Source: Entoloma clypeatum
Lineage: Eukaryota > Basidiomycota > Agaricomycetes > Agaricales > Entolomataceae
Direction: 5' to 3'
Length of the DNA stretch: 64,000 nucleotides
NCBI GenBank assembly: GCA_963565915.1
Contig: OY751489.1
Span: 806,001 to 870,000, forward strand
Position numbers and translations under genes: made by a program. The notes under the pieces are model-generated. The model worked only from the letters and a program-made list of their open reading frames with translations, did no database searches and was not told where the DNA came from. Shown here piece by piece: positions 11,452 through 22,587 of the stretch; the first letter of the stretch is position 1, and each line of letters opens with the position of its first letter.

Positions 11452-12282
11452 CGCTTGCTTCTGCCGGGCCCGGAAACAGAATGTATATGATATAACTGGT
11501 GTACGCGCCGACCAAAGTTGCAATGTAAGTACATCACCTCACTCGAGAGTCATCAACTTCCGCAACTTCAAGCTTCAAGCCTGACTTCCACAAATTTCTT
11601 CGCAACTTCCTTTGATCAAATATATTCCATTCCATACCATTCTCCCGTAAGCACGGGTCTAGATTTGACACATGGGCGCTCCTGTTTCAAATTCGGAAAC
11701 CCGTAAATTTTTGACAAAAAGGCTGCCGGTAAGGACGATCTTCCCTGTTTCTTGATCCCTGTCTGTCGAGTCCGATAGGTGAAGCCCGTGCATCAGCTGC
11801 CGACTCGCACGAGGAGACAAACTGAAAAAGGGTCCAAAAAGGCCATGCAGAGTTCCAGAGGCGAATCCAAGGCGGCAGCGTCACGGTCAGCGAGGCGAAC
11901 TTCACCGAGATCATTCCAGTGCTTTTCAAAACGGGCTCGTCGCCATCCGGTTCTTTCTCATCTCACGATATTTTCGCATTTTTGCTTCCACCTTCAACAG
12001 ACAAAGACAACAACAACTGTTTTATTGTGACCCATGCTAGCAACCAATCTTTCGTTCGCCTAGCTGATCACCGCGCTATACGACGACCTAGTATAAACCA
12101 AGCATCAGTCCAGTCCTCAATCCAACGACGATGAGCATGAGATTCGGCTTACGTTTTAAATCTGGAGGATGCCGAGATGGCTTCCGTGCCTGCTTTCAAG
12201 GCGATGAGATATTGGGTGTTGGATAATTTGGTGAAGCTTTGGTCCGAGACCAAATACTACGAGGCAGGTAACCTTTGAACAC
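11452..12282. other. Intergenic, no recognisable gene
   Basis: Mixed-composition sequence with no exon chain that I could trust on either strand. It separates the tRNA from the decayed GH12 gene. A short open frame begins at 12131 (+) but resembles nothing that I know. Confidence 0.4.
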
Positions 12283-13124
12283 TCAGAATCTCTGATCACG
12301 AAAGAATTGGTTTACATCAAGGAACAATTTCAAATCAGCATTGAATTTGTGGATAATAGCATTGTTGGAAGGAACAAAGGAGAAGACATTTTTACCCGCC
12401 TTCTGTCCAATGTAAAAGTCCCTGTATTTATCCAGGTCAGCATCCATTGATAAACAATTGCTCTTGGACTGCGAACCAAATATGATTGGAAAGAGGAATA
12501 CCAGTTCCCTTGGGTAATGGCTTGTCACTAGCGTGGTCACCCGATGAAATAGATTGATTTGCATTGAAATTCGCAAGCCAGATGTTGATCTCATTGGCGT
12601 CGGGCCCCTTCGCCGTCGAGGAAGTGCTCAAGCGGTACACAACAGTGGCGACGAGAGGTGAAGGAGCTATTTGAGACCAGGCCCACGATGACTATAAACA
12701 TTCAGCAAGGGCTTAGGGGGGTCGAAGCATGGATGAGAGAGATTCACTTTGATGGAATGGATAGCGGAGAGTTGTTTTCCAAGGCCGTTATTCGCAGCAA
12801 CATTGGTAAAGCTCTTTACATCGGTGCCAGTCTGTTTTCTCGAGGCCCAAGTGCTCGACCACGCAACGTTATTGCCGTTCTGAGAATCGACCTGAGCACA
12901 TGCTGAGGCTTGCCGCGCGTTCCGATTGAGGGAAAGGGTGTAAGGTCCGGCAGGGATAGTGTCACCTTGACCTTGAACAAAAAACAGACATTAATCAGAC
13001 TCTAGGGCGTGAACACCACGAGCTCACCGCAACGGCTAACAACAGCCCTTGCATCCAACTGAGCAAGAGGGGAGGCTGCGGCAAGGGGAATCAAGGCGAC
13101 GAGGAAAGCGACTGTTAACTTCAT
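12283..13124 (-). pseudogene. Degraded GH12-type endoglucanase gene
   Basis: The minus strand starts at 13124 with a clear signal peptide (MKLTVAFLVALIPLAAASPL). A GTGAGC...TTCAAG intron leads to GDTIPAGPYTLSLN, then SQNGNNVAWSSTW and VKSFTNVAANNGLGKQLSAI. Further exons hold RLSTSSTAKGPDANEINIWL, including the Glu in NEINIWL that matches the GH12 nucleophile, and NVFSFVPSN. These follow the order of secreted GH12 beta-1,4-glucanases. The second catalytic Glu region (GTEPF type) is missing, a TGA follows the FFRDQRF segment, and internal joins are irregular. I read this as a pseudogene, though an unusual intron pattern cannot be excluded. Confidence 0.55.
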
Positions 13125-14164
13125 CGTATAGTGTTCGAAGGGAAAATCTAAGACGAGATTGGGTTGTGGCTGGAATGCACACCTTCGTATATCCCTCGGC
13201 GCCCCTAACAACGGGAATGCACCATTAAGAAGGCCAACGTATCATGGGTGGGAGGTCGCCCTGGCTGAAACGTAGATGTTTGCAATGGATTGTCCGTGAC
13301 ACGCATGAAGTTCATGAGAGGTTCGCCCTGTTCAGACCTCCTAACCAGGCCTGAGAATTGAGCGGAAAAACTCGTAATGATGAGAGGGAGAGTCCGGCCT
13401 CGGCCATGTTCAGCTGTGAGTCTGTGACTGGAAAGTTCGTGGTCTTGAAACTTCGATTCTTGCGTCCGAGTGGAGTACCATTCTCGAGTTGTCACCGATC
13501 AGGCGCGGGGTTCGAGCCCCCGCTGAGTCGCACCAAGGTTTAGAAGTTCAAGAGTTGACTTCCCATTGCCTCCCAGACGTCAAACTGGCGCCGCTTTTTC
13601 CCAAGCTTGAATCGTTTGCGCCAGACGAGAGAAGCGACCGCTGGGTACGATGTTTCGGGGGGATCAAGTTGGGAAGTTCCGACTTCGGAGACTTCTCAGG
13701 GCGGAGAAATCTTCTTCAACGTCAGACCACAGTCTTTAGCAACTGCCATATCGCGAGTATACACAGATGGCGAATTCTTCCGCGACTTCCTTGACCATTC
13801 CCTGAGGTATAGGGTAGGAAGCTGAAAGCACAGGGCTGGATCCAAGACTGAGACCAATGAGGCAGGTACGACCACATTCGGAAGGCTCGCCAAATTCACC
13901 TACAGTAGAGCATATTTGCAACGCGTTTCAAATTTTTGTTGAAAGGCGTGGAAATTTCTGTTGACCATTTTTGGATAGGTCACATGCCGAATTTGGATAG
14001 TGTGACAGACGCGAGTGCTGAAGCACTCCTCGTCCATTTCTTGTCCACTGAAGCAAAATTCCAGGGAAAGTATATATAAATGCTCTCCATTTGATTACCA
14101 TATGTATTAGGCACCATTTGACACAACAATACCATCTTCCTTAGGGGAATAGTGGTACTAATAA
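13125..14164. other. Intergenic with a tRNA-like B box
   Basis: No gene is recognised. At 13506-13522 there is a perfect T-arm/B-box (CGGGG, TTCGAGC, CCCCG), with an A-box-like GTCCGAGTGG upstream, but no cloverleaf closes (see rejected items). A TATATATAAA sits near 14080. The segment ends where the LTR of N1 starts. Confidence 0.35.
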
Positions 14165-14390
14165 TGTCATAACCATATGATTCACATCCGACTTATCCGA
14201 CGACTCCGACGATTCATCCGCTCCGACATCCGCTCCAACAACATTCTATTTATATTTGATTATACTTCTACTACGTAACATCTCAACCATACTTACAAGT
14301 AGACATATGTTGTTCACTTTTCATTTGCTACTCTCCGTACTCCGAATGTTCCGATGGTCAACTCCGATATCTGCACATCACTTATAGTAA

Positions 14391-16431
14391 CAGTGTCGTT
14401 CAAAGTTGTCATTATTTGTCACTTATTGGCCACTTATTGGCTACTTATTGTCTCACTTATTTTGCCACTTATTTGATAAGGAAGACAAGAAGGAGGGCGA
14501 TAAGTGGTGTGAATAAGAATAATGAACTTGATTGACCATTATTCTTATTTGCCCACTTATTCGCTCACTTCTTGCCTTGCTTATTCAGTCACTTATTCTT
14601 GAATTCAAACTCCGATTAATCTCTGTTCTCATCCTCCACAACGACGACTTGCCGCACCCCCACCATGATGCTGTGCCCCTCCCTCACATACCACCACCAC
14701 AACTCCGTCACCACCCGCCGTCACCACTCCCACGCCCACTCCCACATCAACTAACGCCACCAACCGCCGCAAATCAACCACATCGGGCCCAAACGACCTC
14801 TGTCGTCGTTTGGGCTCTAGGTAATTTCTTTTCAACTTCTTTTCTTTTCATTTCAACGAACTAATGTTTTCATTAGGTTTTATCTACGTTATTTACCACA
14901 AGACGGCACACCCACACCCACACCACTGCTACGAGCACTTGCTCGTGGGGTGGGCGAAGACGAGGAGGGCGCAACGACAAAAAAGAAGGGGAGCCACGAC
15001 GACAAAAACAATGGGACAGGACCGCACCGACACCGATAACGAGGGGACAGAACAACATCAACAACAGGGACCAGGGGATAAAGACCAACGACGAGCAACA
15101 CGACGATGACGACAACCACCAGAAGACGACGACAGGGACGGAGACGGAGACGGACAACGACACCACACGACCAACGGCGGGAGGACGGGACAAGAACGAC
15201 GAATGACCACCGCCACAGCACCCCCGACCGCCGTCGTGAGCGACTGCTCGCGGTGTGGATCGTGCGTGCTAGCAGCCGACGACGAGGGACAACGGGATGA
15301 GGACGAGACACCCCCAACTGCCGTCGCGAGCGACTGCTCGCCGGGTGGAAACGGGGAGCAACAGGGGCAGGACAACAATGAAAAAAGGGCCCAAGAGACG
15401 TCATTGACGTCTCTTGAGCTGAGGTATGCTTCCTTTTCTCTTTTCATTTCATTGTTACTAAGACACTTTTTAGGTGCTACCGACGACGACGACTGGTGCC
15501 TCCTGACCCCTCCACTGCCAACAACGGACGACACAGCTCCCGCCCCCACCGCTGCGAGCAACTGCTTGCAGGGTGAACGACGGTGTGAGGACAGGTGGCG
15601 ACAAAACGAGGACGGCGACGGGGCACCATGACAAAACCATGGGAGGGGGCACGACAGAGTAACGACGATGAACAACGCAGCACCCGCCCCCAGCCCTGCG
15701 AGCAGAGGCTCGCGGGGTGGAACATGGGTGCTAGGAGAGGTCGACGCAGAGGGAGAACGAGGGGAACGACACCGCCGTGAACAACTGTTCGCGGGGTGGA
15801 TCCCTACAGCACCCCCGAGGATGACGACGACGATGTGGTGTCGTCGTCATCATCAGCTCCTGCACTCGAAGGAGCCCGCAATCGCGGGTCTTCCCAGATG
15901 CAGGAGCTGTTGGTAAATGACACGACGGGACAGGTCTACCCGTACCCGTCTGAAGGGGTGGAGACAGGGATGACGACGACGCGACAACCCCAGTACCAGC
16001 CCTCTCCCTCGCACAGAATGCGAGGGAGGGGCACTTTATTTAATCTTATGTATTAGTTTACATGCTCCCCCACTCGAAACGCGAGAGGGAGGGGAGCTTT
16101 GAATTATGAATTTGATGTATTGGTTTATCTCAACATGGATGCGACGTGAACACGACGGGTGACCGCGTTTGCATGAGGAATGCCTTGAAAAATCTGTCGA
16201 AGTCCAATTCAGACTCAGTAGGTGTTGCCGAATGCTTTGCCGGACCTGAAATAAGTCACTTATTCGTCAATTATCGTCATTTCGCCGGGGGGGGGGTCTC
16301 AAGGTAGCACTTATTTGTCACTTATTTGCTACTTATTATGTCCACTTATTGCTGATTTGGCGGGAAAACACGAATAAGTGATGAATAAGTAAGAAAATAA
16401 GTGGCCATTAAGTGGCTACTTTGAGCGACCC
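14391..16431. mobile_element. Hairpin-rich DNA element with terminal inverted repeats
   Basis: The left end CAGTGTCGTTCAAAGT and the reverse complement of the right end GGGTCGCTCAAAGT form imperfect inverted termini. Both ends are packed with CACTTATT-type repeats in both orientations (about 14400-14600 and 16250-16420), a usual trait of subterminal transposase sites. The interior (14640-16100) is GC-rich and full of hairpins. Two intron-like spans (14821-14876 and about 15423-15472) end in CATTAG and TTTTTAG, but no convincing protein emerges. It is probably non-autonomous. The superfamily is not assigned: TAA lies outside both ends but the termini do not align to equal length. Confidence 0.5.
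14787..15909. repeat. Dispersed GCGAGC-type hairpins and long palindromes
   Basis: Six copies of a GCGAGC-N4-GCTCGC hairpin, most followed by GGGGTGG or a close variant, lie at 14931-14946, 15236-15251, 15326-15341, 15553-15570, 15698-15713 and 15777-15792. Variants keep pairing (ACGAGC with GCTCGT, GTGAAC with GTTCGC). Larger perfect inverted repeats lie at 14787-14815 (11 bp), 15392-15416 (12 bp) and 15854-15909 (11 bp, with an inner CCCGC/GCGGG). Two more CTCG...CGAG hairpins lie near 16008 and 16073. Confidence 0.7.
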
Positions 16432-16454
16432 TAATGCTGATCATTCTAGTCTAC

Positions 16455-16748
16455 TATAAATAGTGTACAAACCTGTTGTAGAACCTCAGTTCAAATATCA
16501 TACATTACACCTCATTCACATCCGTCTCTACTTGCCTCTGAGCATTCTCTCCGTCACCTCCGCTCATCCGACATCCGCCAATCCAAAATCGAGGACCACA
16601 TCAAAGAGTGGGGCGCAACGCACAAGTTGAAGCCAGGTCCTTTCTGCCAACGTCGCACTTATCGCATCCGCTCCTCTGCTATTCCACTCTGACTCGTCCG
16701 ACATTTTCTGACATTGAGAAAAACGCTATGTGACAGTATATTTGAACT
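16455..16748 (+). promoter_or_regulatory. N1 TATA box, self-primer and primer-binding site
   Basis: TATAAATA at 16455 is followed after 33 nt by AGTTCAAATAT (16488-16498). Two nt after the LTR end lies its exact 11-nt reverse complement, ATATTTGAACT (16738-16748). If transcription starts at the expected distance from the TATA box, the RNA 5' end can fold onto the PBS, as in Tf1. Confidence 0.7.
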
Positions 16749-16786
16749 ACCACCATTCTTTGATTTACCCAACAACCTCTACCCAC

Positions 16787-19190
16787 ATGTCTCAAACCCG
16801 TAATACAGTTCGAACAACTAGAACTGCTCATGCAGCAGCAGAACGTTCATCATCCACACCACACTCTGCTTTTCTTTGAGGAACACGCAATGTAATCATT
16901 ACCCCTCGAGGAGCCACAGCATCATCATCTGCTCCTACCCCCGGACCATCCGTTCCTCTGCCTTCTTCCGACTCTCAGCTCCCACCACTTCCCGCCAGTC
17001 CTCCACTAAACCCACCAATGGAACCCTCCTGTAAGGGCAAGCCCCTAGAGGATTAGAGACCTTAGCAAGGAAGTCATTCCTTCTATCCTTGTTTCTTTCT
17101 GTTCCTCGACCCTGCCCATACAATGTCAAGACAATCCTCCTTTTTGTTGACTGCTCTCGCAACTCCATCACCCTCCTATAACCTCCAATGCTGCTCCGAT
17201 GCTGCTCCGATCTACTCTGAAATCTCTCCACCTGTTCCGACTCTCCTCCATCCACCCCCACTGGGTTCCAATGTTCCGAAGCCTTGTTCAGGATAGTTCC
17301 CTCTGATGGATTTCCATCCATCTTACCGTAAGGGCAACATCGCTTTCATTGGTTTCACTAACACCAAGGTCCATCTTACCCTCCGTATTCCTATATCCTG
17401 GTACCTCCATTGGAGGTCCACACTCCTCCGATATAGCTCTGCACTTTTCCGATGTAGCTCCGCACTTCCTGCACACTTGACACTGTCATTTCTCCATCGG
17501 AGCTCCGCATTTCTCCATGCCCAGCGATACAGGCAATATCCCTTCGCTTCTCCTTTCTTCTCCCTTTCGCATTCTCTTTCCACCACCTCCGACGATTTCC
17601 GATGATCTCCGACGATTCCCAACATACCTCCAACCCTCCGGTTATCGGACTTCTAGATGTGGTGCATTCATTACTTACACTTACTATACTTTACATTTTC
17701 CTTTTCCTTTCCAAACACCTCCGACGTATCTCCAATATTCCGACGGCCTGTTCTCCGCCCTTCGGTCTTTCGACATGACCTTATTACTTCAAGTCCATGC
17801 ATGGTACGATACATCACTTATATATTTATCTCTTCAACCCCCATCTCCGACTCGGAGCGGATATCTTATTTCAAATATTCCTACTATTTCATATATTTCG
17901 TTGCCATTCCGCTTCCATTTCCAATTCCCTTTTTCTATATATCTGCTTCGGTTGCAGGGGATTCCTTAGAGTTTTCTCTTTGGATCTCCCTTGCAAGGTA
18001 CGATATATTGTTGTTTAGTAGTCTTTAATCTAACCTTTGGATCTCCCTTGCAAGTCATCCGACGTCGGAGTCGCTTCGGAGCACTTCGGAGTTGTTGGAT
18101 CGTAAGGTCGCCCTTACACCTCTGCACCTCTAAATTCTGGCTTATTCGGCGGACCTCCAGGAGGATCTCCTCCTCCTTCCGACGGTAGTTTACATGGAGA
18201 TTTGGACGACTCTGATTCCAATCCAGATCAGGAACCCAATCTAGCTGAAGCCATTCTGCTCATGACCAAAGAGTTGAAACATTGTGACACAAAGAAGAAA
18301 AAGTCGTATGCCAACGAACCGGATACCTTCGATGGATCCGATCTGCGCAAACTCTCCGCATTCATTTTACAATGCAAACTTTACTTCTCCAACAACGACA
18401 ACTTCGACTCAGAACATTCCAAAGTCAACTTTGCCATGTCTTACTTCCGAGGCACAGCACTCGAATTTTTTGAACCCTTCATTCTTGACAATGATGAACC
18501 CAATTGGCGGGGTTCTTTCCCCGAGTTCGTCCGACTTCTCCGCTCCAAGTTTGGTACCATTGACCCTCAGGGCGAAGCCAAAGAACAGTTGGACAACCTA
18601 CAGATGAAGGAAAATCAAAAGATATTGAAGTACAACGTTGAATTCCAACGTCTTGCTACCAAGACTGACTGGGATGAAAACTCCCTCCGACACTGCTACT
18701 ACGTCGGACTTCCGGATTGGATCAAGGACATCCTCTCCCAACAACCCAAGATCAAGTCTTTACCAGACCTACGATCCGCGGCTGATACTATTGACACTTG
18801 CTACTGGGAACGTCAACAAGAGAAATCCAGAACCGATAAACCCACTCCCAAGTCCAACAAGAAACAATCCGCTCCGAACCAATCCACCGCACAAACATCA
18901 TCAACTAAACCCTCCGCTCCTGCTACCGCTTCTGCTTCCACATCCACTCTGAAACCCGACCTCTCCAGTAAATTAGGCAAAGACGGCAAACTGACGTATC
19001 AAGAACGCAAACATTGTTTCGATAATAACCTTTGCTTATTCTGCGGAAGCGTCGGACATGCTGTCAAGGACTGTCCCAAGTCCACCTCCTCTGCTTCCAA
19101 GGCTAAAGGGAAGGCCGCCCAAGTCGGCACTCAAGCCAAGGAAAAAGGTAAGGAGATCGAGTCAAAAAATAGGCAGTGGTCCTCATGAAA
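16787..19190 (+). pseudogene. N1 gag, split by a solo LTR
   Basis: The N-terminal part (ATG at 16787) runs to 17029 with a TGA at 16877-16879, in a position where CGA would fit. A solo LTR interrupts it at 17030-18118. The rest (18119-19190) includes NEPDTFDGSDLRKLSAFILQ and one CCHC knuckle (CLFCGSVGHAVKDC), closely like J gag. An A-AAA-AAT run just before the end matches the frameshift site of J, but a lost T shifts the downstream frame. Gag would form the particle and bind RNA. Confidence 0.75.
17030..18118 (+). repeat. Solo LTR of an L-related family (1089 bp)
   Basis: It starts TGTAAGGGCAAG and ends GGTCGCCCTTACA, the same termini as the L LTR but more than twice its length. Flanks are CCTCC (17025-17029) and CCTCT (18119-18123), a target duplication with one C-to-T change. 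The tail keeps CTATATATC about 33 nt before CCTTAGAG, the promoter layout of the L family. An inverted, broken copy lies at 54517-55089 plus 61430-61678. Confidence 0.8.
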
Positions 19191-21124
19191 CATGGTCTGA
19201 GGACTGCGTTGACTCTCTCCGTGCCTCCGCTCCCATCTGACTTAACGCGTCCGCTCTCTCCAATCCGAACTCTTTACGTATCAATATCTCATCCTCTTTT
19301 TTCTCTTCAGATTCTGTCCCAGCACTTATTGATTCAGGATCTACCCACTGTTTTATTGACAATAACTGTTCCTCTGCTTATGATCTTCCGACCTCCGCTA
19401 TTCCGCCTTTAGAACTAAAGCTTTTCGATGGTTCTTCTAACGCGTTTATCACTCAAGTTGTAACAATACCTATATGTTCTCCTTCAGGTGAATTGAACAG
19501 GATTTTTATGTTACTCTGCTCGACTCCGCTTCTTCCGTGGTTCTTGGATACAACTGGCTCACCCGCCACAATGCTATGATTGACTGGGTATTGGGCAGTA
19601 TCACTTTCCGTCCACAGATGCAAAAAGAGCCGTTTCCAACATCGATGTCGACCTCCTCCCAAGGTAGGACAGCTACGCTTCCTCCTCTGGAACCTCCGAT
19701 TGTACCTCCGCAGATTTCACTCATTAATGCAGCCGCATTTACGAGGGCATGCAAATTGCCTGGTACACAATCCTTTCAACTTCACCTTTTGACTCCCTCC
19801 ATTTCCGCTCACTCCACATCCGCTTCCGACACCCCCAACTTGACAAACGTACCCGAGGAATACCATGACTATGCTGACGTCTTCAGTAAAGGAAAAGCAG
19901 ACACTCTTCCACCACACCGTCCCTACGACCTCAAGATCGAACTTGAAGAGGGTTCTGCTCCTCTGTTTGGTCTGATCTACTCCCTTTCACAAACCAAACT
20001 CAATGCCCTCCGTGAATTCATTGACGAACATCTCACCATTGGATTCATCCGACCCTCTTCCTCTCCGCATGGTGCTCCCGTCCTTTTTGTTTGTAACAAG
20101 GATGGCTCCCTTTGTCTTTGCATCGATTTCTGTGGTCTTAACAAAATCTCAAAGAAGGACCGATATCCGCTTCTGCTCATATCTGACCTTCTCCAGACCA
20201 CTGGAAAAGCCAGTGTTTATACGGCTCTTGACCTCTGACATGCCTATCACCTCGTCCGCATAGCGGAAGAAGATGAATGGAAAACCACCTTCCGCATGCG
20301 CTATGGGTCTTTTGAATGGCTTGTCATGCCATTTGGACTCACCAACTCCCCAGCTGTTTTTCAACGCTTCATGAACGACATCTTCCATGACCTGCTCGAT
20401 AAGTATGTTACCATATATCTCGGCGACATCCTCATCTACTCCGACTCTCCCTCCGAGCATTGGAAGCATGTCCGTGAAGTCCTCCGACGTCTCCGACAAC
20501 ATGGCTTATATGCGCGCGCAGACAAATGTGAGTTTTCTACAGATACTGTTGAATACCTTGGCTTTATCCTCTCTCCGACAGGCCTTCGCATGTCGGATAA
20601 GAAAGTCAAAATTATTCAAGATTGGCCTGAACCAAGGAAGGTCAAAGATATTCAATCTTTCTTAGGTTTTGCCAATTTTTATCGTCGATTCACAAGCTCG
20701 TTTGTCCGAATACCTCTGCCAGTTCAATCTCATCATCTGCTTCTGCCCTGGCCGTTTAGGTATGAAATCTGATCTTTTAAGTAGACAATGGGACGTCTAC
20801 CCTAAAGAGGGAAATAGCAACTATTTGTCCATCAATCCAAGCAACTTCAAACCCATCTTCACACAAGAACTTCACTTCGCGCAACAGAGTTATATACACC
20901 TGTCCTCCATGCCACAATCATCATGGATACGGATCAGCTCCGCTCTGACATCCTCTCCGCTCTTCCGACCGATCCCATTTACACCTCTTTCCTCGACAAT
21001 CCTAATCCATGCTGGATCGTGAATGAAGCAGGTTATCTACTCCACAATGGACGTATCTACGTTTCCGACTAATCTGACCTCTGTCTCCGCATCCTCCGCA
21101 ATAAGCACGACCATATCCTCGCTG
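19191..21124 (+). pseudogene. N1 pol: protease and RT, RNase H deleted
   Basis: The protease motif LIDSGSTHCFID lies near 19330. RT follows from about 19860 with several lesions: a frame break near 19500, TGA at 20236-20238 where J has an Arg codon (TALDL then HAY), and the catalytic YLDD box changed to YLGD near 20420. At about 20690 the frame jumps from NFYRRF directly to [10 protein letters not shown], so the RNase H domain is deleted. The remainder (WDVYPKEGNSNY, then the integrase N-terminus) stops at the solo LTR. It cannot encode an active polymerase. Confidence 0.8.
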
Positions 21125-21426
21125 TGTTAAGTAGGTGAAATGTCGGAGCTTCATTGGAGTCTGTCGGAGGTCGGATGTAGGACTGAGACTGGAGCGGAAC
21201 TCTGGAAATGCAGAGGAACGACAAAGGGGAGGGACATGGCTTCAACGTATGTGTTGCACCGCCGTTTGTTGGATAAGGTGTCCCAATTTCAGGAGGTCGG
21301 AGGAGAGGTCAGAGATGCGGAGGTTGGAGGGGACATGCTGACGTGGAAGTGGTTGGACGACATCGGAGTTGTGACTCGGACACAGTACTGAGCTCATCGA
21401 AGGGTAATGATGGAGGAAGAGCAGAA

Positions 21427-21796
21427 TGTTACGGACTAACGACTATGGACGTATGCGCTTACTTTTTCACTCTTACTCATCGGCCCCCGCTTACACATAT
21501 CGTATTATACTTTATTTCCTTTAGTATACTTCGCTCCCGCGCTGACTCGCTTTCCGCAGCTGTCTGACTCATTCCGCAGTCAGCTTACTCATTAGTGCAT
21601 AGCCTTCTGCAGTCGCCTTACTCATGCGCACTGCCTTCCGCAGTTACTGACTCATTCGCTACCGCTCATAGTCAGTACTATATAAACCTCATGTACCATA
21701 GCTACATTCCTTAGATTTAGCAATCACATTGCTCTTCGCCTTTCCATCTTCCTGCATACTCTGCCCGAACCTTGGAACGGTTTGTTACACATAACA
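21427..21796 (+). repeat. Element B 5' LTR
   Basis: 370 bp, TGTTACGG...CATAACA. It contains a TATATAAA box at 21679-21686 and many short CCGCAG/CTCATT repeats in the upstream part. Confidence 0.93.
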
Positions 21797-21809
21797 AGTT
21801 GCTAAATCT
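21679..21809 (+). promoter_or_regulatory. B TATA box, self-primer and PBS
   Basis: TATATAAA (21679) is followed after 34 nt by AGATTTAGCAA (21713-21723). Its exact 11-nt complement TTGCTAAATCT (21799-21809) starts 2 nt after the LTR. This matches the self-priming plan of Tf1-type elements; no tRNA-like PBS is seen. Confidence 0.8.
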
Positions 21810-21898
21810 CGTTAGGTTCGCCCAGAGCGAAGAGAGCAACTACCAGACGAGTCAAGACGTCGCGCTTCTTTGAAGACTTCACCAGTAACCCATTCAGC

Positions 21899-22587
21899 AT
21901 GCCAGAAGCCCGACAGGAGGAGCTAAGTCCTCGAGACAGTATCGATTTTACACTCATCCAGCAGTACATCGAATCAGAGATCCGTCGCATCCTACAGCAG
22001 GTGCTTGACGAAGAACTAGACAACGACGAGCATCGCCCCCATGGTGAGATAGCAGAGAGCATCCATCTTGCTCGGCAACACCAGATCGCGCATTACAACG
22101 CCCGACAGAACAAACTCGAAAGCTTTCGCATTCAAGAAGGACCTCAGACAGGTCGGATCACAGAGATCAGAGAGTTTATCGGTGTCCAGACAACTGTTAT
22201 CAGAAGATTGATTAGGACGCTCACATCGAGACGTCCCAGAGCCACATCATCACGTCTTACTTGAAGCAGCAGATCTACGCCCACTTCACCACCGACGAGC
22301 AACAGACCGAGTACAACCGTTGGGCACGAAACGAGAGACTTGACCCCTTCTCGTGACCAACAGACGCGCAGGAACAGAGATTCCTTAGAGATCTACAGAG
22401 GAGATACCCCGAACGTTTTGCCACCGATTCCGCCGACGAGTCCCCTGACGAATTTGCTTTTAACTCCGCGCAGTCAGATACCGAACAGACGCCTAGAACA
22501 GGGACTGATTTTCAACCCCTACCTGTATCCCGAACCCCATCTTCATCCCAACAATCTGACACCTCTCCTACTCCGCAGGTTCTAGAC
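21899..22587 (+). pseudogene. B gag N-terminal extension, broken
   Basis: An open frame from ATG 21899 (MPEARQEELSPRDSIDF) with helical, charged content runs to 22264. From about 22200 the coding sense moves to the frame of gag, where LKQQIYAHFTTDEQQTEYNRW precedes a TGA at 22354-22356 (TCG-TGA-CCA, where CGA would restore Arg). The frame is then open into gag at 22588. So the true gag probably began near 21899 and has been split by one frameshift and at least one stop. C carries the same lesions. Confidence 0.5.

Larger units (their letters stand above)
14165..16735 (+). repeat. N1 5' LTR, split by a TIR element
   Basis: The LTR starts TGTCATAACC and ends GTGACA at 16735. The insertion 14391-16431 divides it, leaving about 530 bp of LTR. 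The second half holds a TATAAATA box at 16455 and, 33 nt on, AGTTCAAATAT (16488-16498). The LTR is related in design, not in overall sequence, to the J LTR. Confidence 0.75.

Noticed and set aside
13454..13530. Possible tRNA with a perfect T-arm/B box
   Set aside because: The acceptor pairs only partly and no anticodon stem forms in the 44 nt available. It is probably a tRNA-derived relic or chance Pol III-like sequence.
14864..15631. Repetitive Arg/Thr/Asp-rich plus-strand ORFs and antisense Ser/Cys-rich ORFs
   Set aside because: They come from CGACGA-type low complexity and hairpin repeats. All frames stay open by composition, so I do not call a protein.
14391..16431. Assignment of the TIR element to hAT or PIF/Harbinger
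   Set aside because: The left end resembles hAT-type CAGTG and TAA flanks both sides, but the ends do not align to equal length, no 8-bp duplication is seen and no transposase is present.
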